Source of the DNA: Hyphomicrobiales bacterium
GTDB taxonomy: Bacteria > Pseudomonadota > Alphaproteobacteria > Rhizobiales > JACESI01
Direction: 5' to 3'
NCBI GenBank assembly: GCA_039973685.1
Contig: JBDWKL010000029.1
Span: forward strand, 1-49,004
Length of the DNA stretch: 49,004 bases
A model generated the notes under the pieces. That model searched no databases. It worked only from the letters and a program-made list of their open reading frames with translations, and was not told the DNA's origin. Below are positions 8,523 to 17,524 of the stretch, piece after piece. Positions within the stretch are counted from its first letter, which is position 1. Every line of letters starts with the position of its first letter. A program made the translations under genes and the position numbers.

Positions 8523-9707
8523 TTAGTTCAAAGAACATTCGCCTGCATAGGGGTCTTGGTGTGCTTCCAAAACAGTTTGAACAACTTTCGTTGTCCACTT
8601 GCCTTCAGAATCTTCAATGACTTCACGAAGGTAGAAGTTTTGGATCGGCATATTGTTGTTGCCGTAGCTGTATTCACCGCGAACAGATGCATAGCTTGCA
8701 GATTTCATTGCTGCACGCATTTCATCTTTTTTGGTAAGGTCGCCACCAACCGCTTCAACGGCCGACTTGATCAAGAACATTGAATCGTAAGCCTGCGCTG
8801 CATAAAATGATGGGTAGCCACCGTGCTTTGCTTTGAAGTCTGCGACGAAGCGCTTGTTCTGATCATTGTCGAGGCTTGGATCCCATTGTTGGGTTGTTTG
8901 TGAACCAAGCACGGCTTTAAAGTTTGCCGCTTGCAATTTTGGCAAAGATAAACCGTCAACCGTAAACACAGAATAAAGCGGCAAGCTCTCAGTTAGGCCA
9001 GCTTGCTGATACTGCTTGATAAACGCGCCACCGGCAGAACCTGGGTAAAAGACGAAGATGCCTTCCGCACCTGATGCTTTTGCTTTTGCAAGTTCAGCAG
9101 AAAAATCAAGCTGGCGGTCTTTACCCCATTTGGTGAGGTCTTTGCCTTTGATTTCGCCTTTAAAGGTGCGCTCAACGCCTGCGACCATGTTTTTGCCCGC
9201 AGCATAGTTTGGCGCCATGACGTAAATTGACTTCACACCCTTTTGGTTGAGCACTTCGCCCATTGCCATTGGTGTTTGGTCATTTTGCCAAGATGTTGAG
9301 AAGAAGTTCTCGTGGCAAAGCTTGCCAGCGATCGGTGATGGACCAGCATTTGCGGAAATGAGGAACTTACCGGCATCAAGCGCTGATTTGCGCGATGCAA
9401 GAAGAACGTGCGACCAAATGTAGCCCGCGACGAAATCAACATTGTCTTGTTTGACAAGCTTGTCGGTGACTTGTTTGCCGGTTTCAGGCTTAAAACCATC
9501 GTCGCCATAGATGAGGTTAATATCAAGATCACCCATTTTGCCACCCATATGCTCAACAGCCAAATTCACGGCGTTTTGCATGTCTTTACCGATAACGGCA
9601 GCAGGTGTGGTGAGTGTGGTAACGAAACCAACTTTGACTTCAGCGGCATGAGCGGTACTCGCCATGAACGCGGCTGCAAGTGTTCCTAGCAGGGCCTTTT
9701 TGATCAT
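8523..9707 (-). CDS. livK: Periplasmic substrate-binding protein of the Liv-type ABC importer (possible aromatic-acid binder)
   Basis: A 394-residue type I periplasmic binding protein. The signal peptide MIKKALLGTLAAAFMASTAHA is cleaved before AEVKVGFVTTL. The mature part has the HAAT fold pattern (GKDMQNAVNLAVEHMGG, DKLVKQDNVDFVAGYIWS, then FVFYPGSAGGAFIKQY). It resembles the group of Liv-like receptors linked to aromatic-acid degradation more than classic leucine receptors, and the benzoate genes lie just beyond mscS. Benzoate or another aromatic acid is therefore a reasonable substrate guess, not a demonstrated one. ATG at 9707 follows a GGGAGGAT ribosome site. First gene of livKHMGF. Confidence 0.85.
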   Translation of the reverse strand: MIKKALLGTLAAAFMASTAHAAEVKVGFVTTLTTPAAVIGKDMQNAVNLAVEHMGGKMGDLDINLIYGDDGFKPETGKQVTDKLVKQDNVDFVAGYIWSHVLLASRKSALDAGKFLISANAGPSPIAGKLCHENFFSTSWQNDQTPMAMGEVLNQKGVKSIYVMAPNYAAGKNMVAGVERTFKGEIKGKDLTKWGKDRQLDFSAELAKAKASGAEGIFVFYPGSAGGAFIKQYQQAGLTESLPLYSVFTVDGLSLPKLQAANFKAVLGSQTTQQWDPSLDNDQNKRFVADFKAKHGGYPSFYAAQAYDSMFLIKSAVEAVGGDLTKKDEMRAAMKSASYASVRGEYSYGNNNMPIQNFYLREVIEDSEGKWTTKVVQTVLEAHQDPYAGECSLN

Positions 9708-9852
9708 ATAATCCTCCCGATCTGTATTCCAACTGCAAAAAGTGTATCTGCTTGCAATGCGTTGTCAATCACAAAGCTGGCAGAAAGCCGACACAATGCG
9801 AAGAGGGGCAGGGTGGGATTAGCCGAATTATATAATAGGTTTAGCTTGGTTT

Positions 9853-10509
9853 TTAGGCGTCAACGCCAACGGGGCAACTAACGCCAACGCCGCCGAGGCC
9901 ACAATATCCACTTGGATTCTTTGCGAGATACTGTTGATGGTAGTCTTCTGCATAATAAAAGCTAGAAGCAGGCAGTATTTCTGTCGAAATTTGCCCATAG
10001 CCTTTTTTGAGCAGAGCTTTTTGATAGCGCTCTTTTACGGCTTCTGCGACTTCTTTTTGATCGTTCGATTTATAATAAATTCCAGAGCGATATTGCGTGC
10101 CAACATCATTGCCTTGGCGCATGCCTTGGGTTGGATTGTGGCTTTCAAAGAAGTGCATCAGCAAGTTGTCGAGTGAAATTTGATCTGGATCATACATAAC
10201 CATCACCACTTCATTGTGGCCAGTTTTGCCTGAGCAGACTTCTTGGTAGGTTGGATTTGCAGTGTGGCCAGCTGAATAACCAACGGCAGTTACATAGACA
10301 CCGCGCATTTTCCATAATGCTTTTTCGGCTCCCCAAAAGCAGCCAAGGCCCAATATAATTTGCTTCAATTGATCAGGGAACGGCCCCTTCATTGGGTTGC
10401 CATTGGTGAAATGAAACTCTGGAATCATCATTTCTTCATCCCGTCCTGGCAGTGCGTCTTCTGCCTTGGGGATCGAGATTTTGTTCTTTAAAACGTCAAA
10501 AAGGAACAT
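9853..10509 (-). CDS. msrA: Peptide-methionine (S)-S-oxide reductase MsrA
   Basis: A 218-residue cytoplasmic repair enzyme that reduces methionine-S-sulfoxide in proteins using thioredoxin. The catalytic Cys57 is in LGCFWGAEKALW, followed by the MsrA blocks TAVGYSAGHTANPTYQEVCSG, HNEVV, ESHNPTQGMRQGNDVGTQYRS and YHQQYLAKNPSGYCGLGG. A C-terminal Cys (VSCPVG) and that of GYCG are candidate resolving cysteines. The N-terminal extension before the catalytic block (about 50 residues, beginning MFLFDVLKNK) is as in rhizobial MsrA, which supports the 10509 start although the ribosome site is weak. It stands alone between livK and mepA. Confidence 0.95.
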   Translation of the reverse strand: MFLFDVLKNKISIPKAEDALPGRDEEMMIPEFHFTNGNPMKGPFPDQLKQIILGLGCFWGAEKALWKMRGVYVTAVGYSAGHTANPTYQEVCSGKTGHNEVVMVMYDPDQISLDNLLMHFFESHNPTQGMRQGNDVGTQYRSGIYYKSNDQKEVAEAVKERYQKALLKKGYGQISTEILPASSFYYAEDYHQQYLAKNPSGYCGLGGVGVSCPVGVDA

Positions 10510-10695
10510 GACAAAAATTCACTTAATTAGCTGACAGGGCGTTAAGCCATTGTTTTTTGGAAGTTTAGTACCAAATTTTAAACTGGGCTTCTAGGTTATT
10601 GTGCAAGATATTTTCCAAAGATAATAGGTCCTATGACTGACAGTTAAGACATTTTTTCGTGATCAAGCTTGCTGTGATCCACGACTGACGAGACC

Positions 10696-11637
10696 TTAAG
10701 AGGGCTTTCCTCTCGGAAATGGTGGCCGTTTTGGAGGGAAAGATGGCAGTTTTGCTGTTCCTCTTTTTAGAACCGTTACACAATAATTAGGAAGGCTCGC
10801 CAACGTGAGTGGTGGTTTCGGTTTGCGGGGCTTAACTTTGCCTTTTGGTTTTGGTGGTGGTGCAAACCAGCGAGCAAGGTCTGCGCCACATCCATCACCA
10901 GCAGCAGGACGGGCTTGATCTTTGCAGTCTTTAGAACCCGCTGGGCACGATAAACGCACATGCATATGATAATGATGGCCTGCCCAAGGGCGAACTTTAC
11001 GTAAGAATGCGCGATCATTCCCGGCCGCGCGGCAAAGTTCTTTCTTGATAATCGGATTGACGAAAATGCGAGCAACTTCTGGGTAAGAAGCGGCGCGGCG
11101 GATCAAGCGTACATGGTTGGGTGACCAAACTTTCCGGTCGACTTCTTTCTTATCAAAATTGACCGTTGAAACAGCACTCAATTTCTCGCGCTCTTCGCGG
11201 GTCAGGCGTCGATTAGGCATTTGGTTGAGCCAAATGTCGGCGTCAAGTCCGATCTGGTGAGAGTTATGCCCTGTTAGCATGGGGCCGCCGCGCGGTTGAG
11301 CAAGGTCGCCAACCATAAGCCCAGACCAATCGCCCGCTTGCCCTGCATCATTAGCAAGACGTCTGACATATTTAACAAGCGATGGGTGTCCCCAATTGCG
11401 ATTGCGTGACAGGCGCATCACTTGCCAGTAGCGACCATCAATCTCAATGGATGTGCCGCCAGCCAAGCATCCTCTCGCATAAGACCCAACGGCGCGAGCC
11501 TTCAAAGGCGCGGGCGCTGCCTTGAACCCAAATAATCGTTTAGCAGGCACAACATCAGCGGCCAACACAGGTGTTGCAAGGCCGATAAAAAGCGTGCCGA
11601 CAAGGGATGGTTTTGCAATTTGAGATAACAGCTTCAT
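10696..11637 (-). CDS. mepA: Penicillin-insensitive murein endopeptidase MepA
   Basis: A 313-residue periplasmic LAS-type (M74) zinc endopeptidase that cuts D-alanyl-meso-diaminopimelate cross-links in peptidoglycan. A signal peptide (MKLLSQIAKPSLVGTLFIGL, cleaved after about residue 26) is followed by GGPMLTGHNSHQIGLDADIW with the zinc ligands His and Asp, and WAGHHYHMHVRLSCP with the third His. Paired Cys residues match the family. An upstream in-frame start exists at 11649, but ATG at 11637 has GGAG eight bases upstream and begins the signal peptide cleanly. The last 60 residues are a Pro/Lys-rich low-complexity tail (PPPKPKGKVKPRKPKPP), which is unusual and could help it bind the wall. 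Confidence 0.93.
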   Translation of the reverse strand: MKLLSQIAKPSLVGTLFIGLATPVLAADVVPAKRLFGFKAAPAPLKARAVGSYARGCLAGGTSIEIDGRYWQVMRLSRNRNWGHPSLVKYVRRLANDAGQAGDWSGLMVGDLAQPRGGPMLTGHNSHQIGLDADIWLNQMPNRRLTREEREKLSAVSTVNFDKKEVDRKVWSPNHVRLIRRAASYPEVARIFVNPIIKKELCRAAGNDRAFLRKVRPWAGHHYHMHVRLSCPAGSKDCKDQARPAAGDGCGADLARWFAPPPKPKGKVKPRKPKPPLTLASLPNYCVTVLKRGTAKLPSFPPKRPPFPRGKPS

Positions 11638-11757
11638 GTCGATCTCCACAGTTCACAGCATAAATGAATTATTGTTTGAGTTTTCCTGATTGGCGGCTGG
11701 TTTGCAACATCTGTTTTCTAGTGTGTCGGGATGTGGGAGAAATCAAGAATATAACTG

Positions 11758-12021
11758 ATGATTCGTCACGTTTTGAATTCTGAAACACTTCGTACTGAAA
11801 GCCGTGTTAGTGGCATTCAAAACGAGATCGACACGAGTATCGATAATCTAGCCAGATGGGCAATTTCCAAAGATCCAAAACTGATTGCGAAAATTCCGAA
11901 AGAGAGAAGAAGTTTAAACAATCTGCGGGCAGAGCAGCCGATTGCTCGTTCTAATGTTAAAATTGCAAGACGGGAGCTTCAAGATTATTTGGCGGCCAAC
12001 CCGCAAATTCGAGCGTTCTAA
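11758..12021 (+). CDS. Small hypothetical protein, 87 aa
   Basis: A short basic, probably helical ORF. No family is recognised. The sequence is rich in Arg, Lys, Ile and Asn, has no Cys and no membrane segment, and has a middle KIPKERRSLNNLR and a helical C-terminus ARRELQDYLAANPQIRAF. Heptad-like spacing of hydrophobics hints at a coiled coil. The ribosome site is weak. It is divergent from mepA and about 100 bp upstream of ytoQ, in a gap otherwise without genes. It could be real (a small DNA- or RNA-binding protein) or chance; codon use looks compatible with the neighbours. Confidence 0.4.
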   Translation: MIRHVLNSETLRTESRVSGIQNEIDTSIDNLARWAISKDPKLIAKIPKERRSLNNLRAEQPIARSNVKIARRELQDYLAANPQIRAF

Positions 12022-12123
12022 ATTTTCTATCCTAAAAATCGCCAATCAAGGCCTTCCTTGGTTGGTGATTTGCTTCAGATGCACTAAGTGATGGGAACAA
12101 TTCATCACATAGGGTGCGAAATC

Positions 12124-12588
12124 ATGACATGGCAAGTTTATCTCTCAGGCGAAATTCACACGAATTGGCGTGAAGAAATTGAAGAGGCGACTAAAGCTCA
12201 GGGGCTTGATGTGTCCTTTGCAGCACCCGTGACAAACCATCCAGCATCAGATGATTGTGGTGTTGCGATTTTGGGCGAAGAGCCAAACAAGTTTTGGCAC
12301 GACAATAAAGGCGCAAAGGTCAATGCAATCCGCACCCGCACCTTGATTGAGCGTGCTGACATTGTGGTGGTTCGCTTTGGTGAGAAATATAAACAATGGA
12401 ATGCCGCCTTTGATGCGGGTTATGCCTCTGCACTTGGCAAATCTCTAATCGTGATCCACGGCGCTGATCATCAACATGCGTTGAAAGAGGTTGATGCCGC
12501 AGCCCTTGCCGTCACCGATACACCGACGGATGTTGCTGATATTTTGGCCTATGTGATCAATGGAACGCTTAAAGGTTATACTGACTAA
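12124..12588 (+). CDS. ytoQ: YtoQ family protein
   Basis: A 154-residue cytoplasmic protein of the YtoQ family, which is distantly related to nucleoside deoxyribosyltransferase folds and has no proven function. It starts MTWQVYLSGEIHTNWREEI, typical of the family, and contains the conserved stretches VTNHPASDDCG, GEEPNKFWHDNKGAKVNAIRT and VVRFGEKYKQWNAAFDAGYA. The open frame extends to an ATG at 12088, but ATG at 12124 gives the family length and has an AGGGTG-like ribosome site. It stands alone and ends in a strong terminator shared with the convergent glcB. Confidence 0.88.
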   Translation: MTWQVYLSGEIHTNWREEIEEATKAQGLDVSFAAPVTNHPASDDCGVAILGEEPNKFWHDNKGAKVNAIRTRTLIERADIVVVRFGEKYKQWNAAFDAGYASALGKSLIVIHGADHQHALKEVDAAALAVTDTPTDVADILAYVINGTLKGYTD

Positions 12589-12627
12589 GGATAAGCTGCC
12601 GCGTCATTCCAACAATCAGCCTTAAAC

Positions 12628-12664
12628 AAAAAAGCCCCGGTTCATTGAACCGGGGCTTTTGATT
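12628..12664. terminator. Bidirectional terminator between ytoQ and glcB
   Basis: A long near-perfect hairpin: AAAAGCCCCGGTTCA pairs with TGAACCGGGGCTTTT. It is flanked by an A-run on the left and a T-run on the right, so it works for both converging transcripts. Confidence 0.9.
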
Positions 12665-12681
12665 TTTAACGGTGAGCAAAT

Positions 12682-14850
12682 CTAGCTGGCAGCTTTCACT
12701 TCCAAACGACGCTGGTGCAAGATCGGCTCCGTGTAGCCTGCTGGTTGTTCTTTGCCTTTAAACACCAAATCACAGGCTGCTTGGAAGGCAATGGAGGCAT
12801 CAAAGTCTGCGGCCATTGCTTGGTAAAGTGGATCGCCAGCATTTTGGCCGTCTACTTTTGCCGCCATCTTTTTCATGGCACCCATGGCTTCTTCTTCGCT
12901 GCAAACACCATGGTGTAGCCAGTTTGCCATGTGCTGTGAAGAAATACGCAATGTGGCGCGGTCTTCCATTAGGCCGATATCATTGATGTCTGGCACTTTT
13001 GAACAGCCAACACCTTGGTCAACCCAGCGCACCACATACCCAAGAATGCCTTGTGCGTTGTTTTCAAGCTCTGCTTGAATGTCTTCCTTCGGCCAGTTCG
13101 GGCGTTCTGCGACTGGAATAGACAAAATGTCATCCAAGTTTGCGCGGCCACGTTTTGCAATTTCTGCCTGACGTTCTGCAACGCTCACTTGATGGTAGTG
13201 TGTTGCATGAAGCGTTGCAGCCGTTGGGGAGGGAACCCAAGCACAGTTTGCACCTGCCATTGGGTGACCAATTTTTTGCTCCAACATGGCAGCCATCAAA
13301 TCAGGCATGGCCCACATGCCTTTGCCGATTTGTGCATGGCCTGAAAGACCACATTCAATGCCAATGTCTACATTCCACTCTTCATAAGCAGCAATCCAAG
13401 CGGCTTGCTTCATGTCCGCTTTGCGGATCATTGGGCCAGCTTCCATGGCGGTGTGAATTTCATCGCCTGTACGATCAAGGAAGCCGGTGTTGATGAACAC
13501 AACACGAGATTTCGCAGCACGGATGCATTCTTTAAGGTTCACCGTGGTGCGGCGTTCCTCATCCATGATGCCCATTTTCATGGTGTTTGGCGCCATGCCG
13601 ACCAGTTCTTCAACGCGGCCAAATAGCTTATTAGCAAAGGTTACTTCTTCCGGCCCGTGCATTTTTGGTTTCACAACATACATAGAGCCATGCGCAGAGT
13701 TTGCGCGGCGGCCATTTGTGCCAACATCGTGGAGCGCTGCAAGCGCTGTCATGGCAGCATCCATAATGCCTTCTGGCACTTCAGCGCCATCTTTGTCATG
13801 GATTGCAGGGTTGGTCATAAGGTGCCCAACATTGCGAACCAGCATGAGCGAGCGACCTTTGAGAGAGATCGCAGAACCATTTGGTGCTGTGTAATCTAGG
13901 TCTGGATGTAATTCACGCGTGACCATCTTGTCACCCTTCATGAACTCATCCTTGAGATCGCCTTTCATAAGGCCCGCCCAGTTTTTATAGGCAAGAATTT
14001 TGTCTTCGGCATCAACGGCTGCAACAGAATCTTCGCAATCCATGATGGTTGTCATGGCAGATTCTAACCAAACATCTGAAATGTTGGCGGCATCGGTTGA
14101 GCCAATTGGATGGTCTGCATTGATGTGAACGCCAATATGCAGGCCGTTCTTTGCAAACATCAAAGCATCTGGCGCGTCAGCATCGCCTTTATAGCCAACA
14201 AACTGCGATGGATCAGTAAGCGCTGTCTCGCCACCATCAGTGGTTTTGATTGTCAAAGCACCATTGGCAACGCTGAAGCCTGCAACATTCACCCAATCGT
14301 CCAGCAAAGGAACAGAAGCATTCAAATGTTTGCGTGCCCATGCAATTACTTTTGTGCCGCGTGCTGGGTTATAACCACCGGCTTTTTCCGCGCCGTCTTC
14401 TTCAGAAATCGCATCAGTGCCGTAAAGTGCATCGTAGAGTGAACCCCAACGTGCATTGGCTGCATTCAGTGCATAACGTGCGTTCATAACGGGCACGACC
14501 AGCTGGGCGCCAGCAACTGAGGCAATTTCAGGATCAACATTGTCCGTGTCGACAGAAAAATCGCCACCTTCTTCGACCATATAGCCAATCTCTTTCAAGA
14601 AGGCTTTATAAGCGTCCATATCCATGCCATTGGCGCGGTTATCGCGGTGCCATGCATCGATTTTTAGCTGCAAATCTTCACGCTTCGCCAAAAGAGCGCG
14701 GTTTTCTGGCGTAAGGTCGTGAACGATCGCTGCAAACCCATCCCAGAATTTTGCTTGTTCTACACCGGTGTTCGGCATTACTTCGCTGTTGATGAAATCA
14801 TAAAGTTCCTGATTAATTTTCAGGCCACCATGTTCTACCGTATCTGCCAT
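12682..14850 (-). CDS. glcB: Malate synthase G
   Basis: A 722-residue cytoplasmic enzyme that condenses glyoxylate with acetyl-CoA to malate, completing the glyoxylate shunt or glycolate use. The length equals that of E. coli GlcB (isoform G). Family blocks include [14 protein letters not shown]-like [33 protein letters not shown] with the metal-binding acidic residues, [27 protein letters not shown] and [12 protein letters not shown] frame extension reaches 14883, but ATG at 14850 has GGAGGT eight bases upstream and begins [12 protein letters not shown]. It stands alone, with no glycolate oxidase or isocitrate lyase nearby. It would allow growth on acetyl-CoA-yielding substrates such as aromatics or PHB. 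Confidence 0.97.
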   Translation of the reverse strand: MADTVEHGGLKINQELYDFINSEVMPNTGVEQAKFWDGFAAIVHDLTPENRALLAKREDLQLKIDAWHRDNRANGMDMDAYKAFLKEIGYMVEEGGDFSVDTDNVDPEIASVAGAQLVVPVMNARYALNAANARWGSLYDALYGTDAISEEDGAEKAGGYNPARGTKVIAWARKHLNASVPLLDDWVNVAGFSVANGALTIKTTDGGETALTDPSQFVGYKGDADAPDALMFAKNGLHIGVHINADHPIGSTDAANISDVWLESAMTTIMDCEDSVAAVDAEDKILAYKNWAGLMKGDLKDEFMKGDKMVTRELHPDLDYTAPNGSAISLKGRSLMLVRNVGHLMTNPAIHDKDGAEVPEGIMDAAMTALAALHDVGTNGRRANSAHGSMYVVKPKMHGPEEVTFANKLFGRVEELVGMAPNTMKMGIMDEERRTTVNLKECIRAAKSRVVFINTGFLDRTGDEIHTAMEAGPMIRKADMKQAAWIAAYEEWNVDIGIECGLSGHAQIGKGMWAMPDLMAAMLEQKIGHPMAGANCAWVPSPTAATLHATHYHQVSVAERQAEIAKRGRANLDDILSIPVAERPNWPKEDIQAELENNAQGILGYVVRWVDQGVGCSKVPDINDIGLMEDRATLRISSQHMANWLHHGVCSEEEAMGAMKKMAAKVDGQNAGDPLYQAMAADFDASIAFQAACDLVFKGKEQPAGYTEPILHQRRLEVKAAS

Positions 14851-15094
14851 GCCGAAACCTCCAAAAGTTGCATGAAAGTGCACAGTTATCGTGCTTTAAG
14901 TGTTGTTGTAACCCAAAGACGCGCGCAATCAATTTATCATTTGGAATATGTCCTATGAATTTATGGATATAATAAAGGTGTGATTAGAATGTAATATCCG
15001 TGAGTTGTAAAAATTTGCTGCTATATCAAAGGTTGAATGGGCAGTTTGGATTTAGTAGAGAAAGTTAAGAATTCTAGCGCAAGGAAATTGAATT

Positions 15095-15907
15095 ATGGCT
15101 GAATTGCTAACTATCGATAACCTCTTCACACTTGCCATGCTGATTCTGCTTCAAGCAGTACTCGGTTTTGACAATCTTCTCTATATCTCAATCGAATCAA
15201 AACGCGTGCCCCTGCATCAACAAGCAGCCACACGGCGTTGGGGTATCGGCATCGCGATCGCATTGCGGTTGGTCCTTCTCTTCGTCCTTGTAAACGCGAT
15301 TAAGCTTTTTCAAGATGTGCTGTTCGAGCTTGAATTTGAAGGCATCATAGAAGCGTCGATTAATGGTCATTCTATCATTGTGTTAACTGGTGGTGTGTTC
15401 ATTTTATACACCGCGCTCAAAGAGATTAGCCACATGATGACAATCGAAGATTTGGATCAAGAAGGCGAGAGCGGCGCGAAGCGTACGATGGTTTCTGCGA
15501 TTATTTGGATTGTGGCCATGAATGTTGTGTTCTCGTTCGATTCAATCTTGGGTGCGATGGCGCTAACAGACACATTCATCCTTATGGCCGTCGCTGTGAT
15601 CGTTTCAGGCATTATGATGATTGTCTTGGCTGACTATGTCGCAGACTTTTTGAAAAAGAACCGCATGTATGAAGTGCTTGGGCTCTTCATCCTGTTTGTT
15701 GTTGGTATTTTGCTTTTGTCAGAAGGCGGCCATATCGCGCATTTGAAACTTGCAGGCGTGCCTGTTGAGCCAATGGCTAAGAGCACCTTCTACTTTGTCA
15801 TCGCGGTTATGGTCTTGGTGGATATCGTCCAAGGTCGTTACCAAAAGAAACTGACGTTGGAGCGAAAGCTGCAATCAGCAGGAGACCACAAGCCTGATCT
15901 TGGATAG
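15095..15907 (+). CDS. TerC family integral membrane protein
   Basis: A 270-residue polytopic inner-membrane protein with about seven hydrophobic helices. The TerC family includes Alx/MeeY/MeeF-type metal (manganese) exporters and proteins of tellurium resistance clusters. The conserved acidic motifs in membrane helices are VLGFDNLLYISIES near residue 22 and VVFSFDSILGAMALT near residue 148. A cytoplasmic acidic loop (TIEDLDQEGESGAK) sits between the two halves. An AAGGA ribosome site precedes the ATG. Metal homeostasis is the best general guess; no tellurite genes are nearby and no yybP-ykoY-like riboswitch was recognised upstream. It is monocistronic and ends in a strong terminator. Confidence 0.88.
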   Translation: MAELLTIDNLFTLAMLILLQAVLGFDNLLYISIESKRVPLHQQAATRRWGIGIAIALRLVLLFVLVNAIKLFQDVLFELEFEGIIEASINGHSIIVLTGGVFILYTALKEISHMMTIEDLDQEGESGAKRTMVSAIIWIVAMNVVFSFDSILGAMALTDTFILMAVAVIVSGIMMIVLADYVADFLKKNRMYEVLGLFILFVVGILLLSEGGHIAHLKLAGVPVEPMAKSTFYFVIAVMVLVDIVQGRYQKKLTLERKLQSAGDHKPDLG

Positions 15908-15944
15908 GTTGGGCGTTTGGTTTTTTAAGGGATATAAACGTTTT

Positions 15945-15978
15945 AAGGTCGCTTAGGTTTAAGCGACCTTATTTTTTT
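15945..15978 (+). terminator. Terminator of terC, overlapping the 3' end of the convergent cyclase gene
   Basis: A perfect 11-bp stem, AAGGTCGCTTA (15945-15955) with TAAGCGACCTT (15960-15970), a four-base loop, then ATTTTTTT. The right arm encodes the last codons of the convergent diguanylate cyclase, so the hairpin serves both as its coding end and as the terC terminator. Confidence 0.85.
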
Positions 15979-16909
15979 CAAACTGGCAGCTTTCAAACTC
16001 AAGCTGGTTGCGGCCATTGTCTTTTGCGATGTACAAATTTTTGTCGGCGCGATTAAGAGCAATGTCGATCTTATCTTCACCACTCATCCACATTGTGCCG
16101 CCAACGCTGGTGGTAAAGCTAATTTCTTGCCCATCGTATTTGATTTTGGTTTTTCCAGTGCGGTCGATGATACGTTGCGCAATACGTCGTGTCGCAACTT
16201 CGGGGGCATCTGGGAGCAAAATGGCAAATTCTTCGCCACCTAATCTTGCGACAACATCTGAGCCGCGAACGCAATCTTCAATTAGTTTGGTGAATGCAAT
16301 CAAAACCTCATCACCAGCCGCATGGCCGTGTGTATCATTGAGGTTCTTGAAATTATCAAGATCGAGCATCAAAACGCCAATTTCAAGATCACCGATCTCT
16401 GCGTATGTTAGCAATTCTTCTGATTTGTCATAGAAAGAGCGGCGGTTTGCAATGCCGGTCAATGGATCAATCGCGGCAAGTTCTTTCAACTTGCTCTGCT
16501 GTTTGCGCAGTTCGCGATGCTTGTCTTCGAGTTCTTGTTCATAAGAAACGAAAAGACTGATGTCGCATAAGCTCCACAGCGTATGTTCATTACCATCTTC
16601 GCCAGTGACGAGCTTAGGTTTGCCAAGCACCATGCATTCTTTGATGTCGTCAGTCACGAGCTTGCACAACACTTCAGCTTCAGGCGTTTGCCCTGGTTGC
16701 GAAAGATTATCAGCTTCTGAGCGTACGGGTTGGAATAAAGCGCTTTGCGGCCCTGTTTTATGCCCAATAACACGATCTTCTTTGGTGTTAAGCAGGGTTA
16801 CATAAGCCGCATTTGCGAACACAACAACGCCTTCGCTGTCCTCCATGCACATGGGAGTCGGGAAATCTTGGAGAAAATCCGAAAGTTTAGCATCGAATGC
16901 GCCACGCAA
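15959..16909 (-). CDS. PAS-GGDEF diguanylate cyclase
   Basis: A 316-residue soluble signalling enzyme. An N-terminal PAS-like sensor (about residues 10-125, with DSEGVVVFANAAYVTLL) is joined by a coiled coil (about 122-145) to a GGDEF domain (about 147-308). The active site is intact as GGEEF at 224-228 (RLGGEEFAILLPD), with the usual LDLDNFKNLND metal and substrate segment. An RxxD inhibitory site (RGSD, 215-218) lies exactly five residues before GGEEF, so product feedback is expected. It should make cyclic di-GMP from two GTP in response to an unknown PAS signal. The start is TTG, with AAGGA nine bases upstream. Divergent from mmcB. Confidence 0.9.
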   Translation of the reverse strand: MRGAFDAKLSDFLQDFPTPMCMEDSEGVVVFANAAYVTLLNTKEDRVIGHKTGPQSALFQPVRSEADNLSQPGQTPEAEVLCKLVTDDIKECMVLGKPKLVTGEDGNEHTLWSLCDISLFVSYEQELEDKHRELRKQQSKLKELAAIDPLTGIANRRSFYDKSEELLTYAEIGDLEIGVLMLDLDNFKNLNDTHGHAAGDEVLIAFTKLIEDCVRGSDVVARLGGEEFAILLPDAPEVATRRIAQRIIDRTGKTKIKYDGQEISFTTSVGGTMWMSGEDKIDIALNRADKNLYIAKDNGRNQLEFESCQFEKNKVA

Positions 16910-17062
16910 TTTTTTATTCCTTCAGGGTTGTATTCTCACCATGAGAAAGTGCCCGAGTTGCACATATTCTCTCACAAGCTTACTAACGGAAGTTAAATTT
17001 TTAGATTTTTTTGTTTCTGTACACGTAGTTTTGATCTTGGGCTTACAGAATGATTGGGTGCG

Positions 17063-17524
17063 ATGGAACAGTTTGACGGAAGACATTCAACGCGAGCGAC
17101 AGAAATAGAACGTGGTGTTGGGCGTTATCTGCGAAGTCTCAATTATGTTTATGTGCCAGAGCTCACGCTACCAGATAAGCGCCGTGCCGACATGGTGGCT
17201 CTTGGACCTAAAGGGCAAATTTGGATTATTGAAATCAAATCATCAGTTGAGGATTTTAGAGCAGATCATAAATGGCAAGACTATCAAAACCATTGTGATG
17301 CTTTGTTTTTTGCAACGCTCAATGATGTCCCGGCAGACATTTTTCCGGTTGAAGCTGGCTTGCTGATCGCGGACAATTTTGGCGCTGCTTGCATGCGCGA
17401 AGCGCCCGACGATAAGTTGTCGGCGCCGATGCGTAAAAAACTAACTTTGATGATTGCGCGGTTTGGTGCCAAACGGTTTCATAATCTTCAAGATCCGGCA
17501 CTCAAGGAAAAATCAGTTATGTAA
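17063..17524 (+). CDS. mmcB: MmcB family DNA-repair nuclease-like protein
   Basis: A 153-residue alphaproteobacterial protein with a PD-(D/E)xK nuclease-like core: RRADMVAL provides Asp43 and IIEIKSS provides Glu57 and Lys59. The MmcB family is linked to DNA-damage (mitomycin C) resistance, but its chemistry is unproven. An upstream in-frame TTG at 17054 is possible, but ATG at 17063 begins the family N-terminus MEQFDGRHSTRATEIERGV. The gene stands alone and is divergent from the cyclase. No GTTC or GAAC LexA half-sites were seen upstream, so SOS control is not supported by this sequence. Confidence 0.85.
   Translation: MEQFDGRHSTRATEIERGVGRYLRSLNYVYVPELTLPDKRRADMVALGPKGQIWIIEIKSSVEDFRADHKWQDYQNHCDALFFATLNDVPADIFPVEAGLLIADNFGAACMREAPDDKLSAPMRKKLTLMIARFGAKRFHNLQDPALKEKSVM

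Noticed and set aside
9734-9756. Two TGCA half-sites upstream of livK as a second BoxR-type operator.
   Set aside because: Their starts are 19 bp apart, not 10 as in TGCA-N6-TGCA; chance is the simpler explanation.
12715-14442. Several 70-135-residue plus-strand frames opposite glcB.
   Set aside because: They are antisense shadows of the malate synthase gene with no motifs or ribosome sites.
14851-15094. Possible manganese (yybP-ykoY) riboswitch upstream of the TerC gene.
   Set aside because: No recognisable conserved riboswitch core or terminator hairpin in the 244-bp gap; it also holds the glcB promoter.
16910-17062. Possible LexA box upstream of mmcB, expected if it belongs to the SOS regulon.
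   Set aside because: No GTTC or GAAC half-site occurs in this interval, so SOS control cannot be supported from the sequence.
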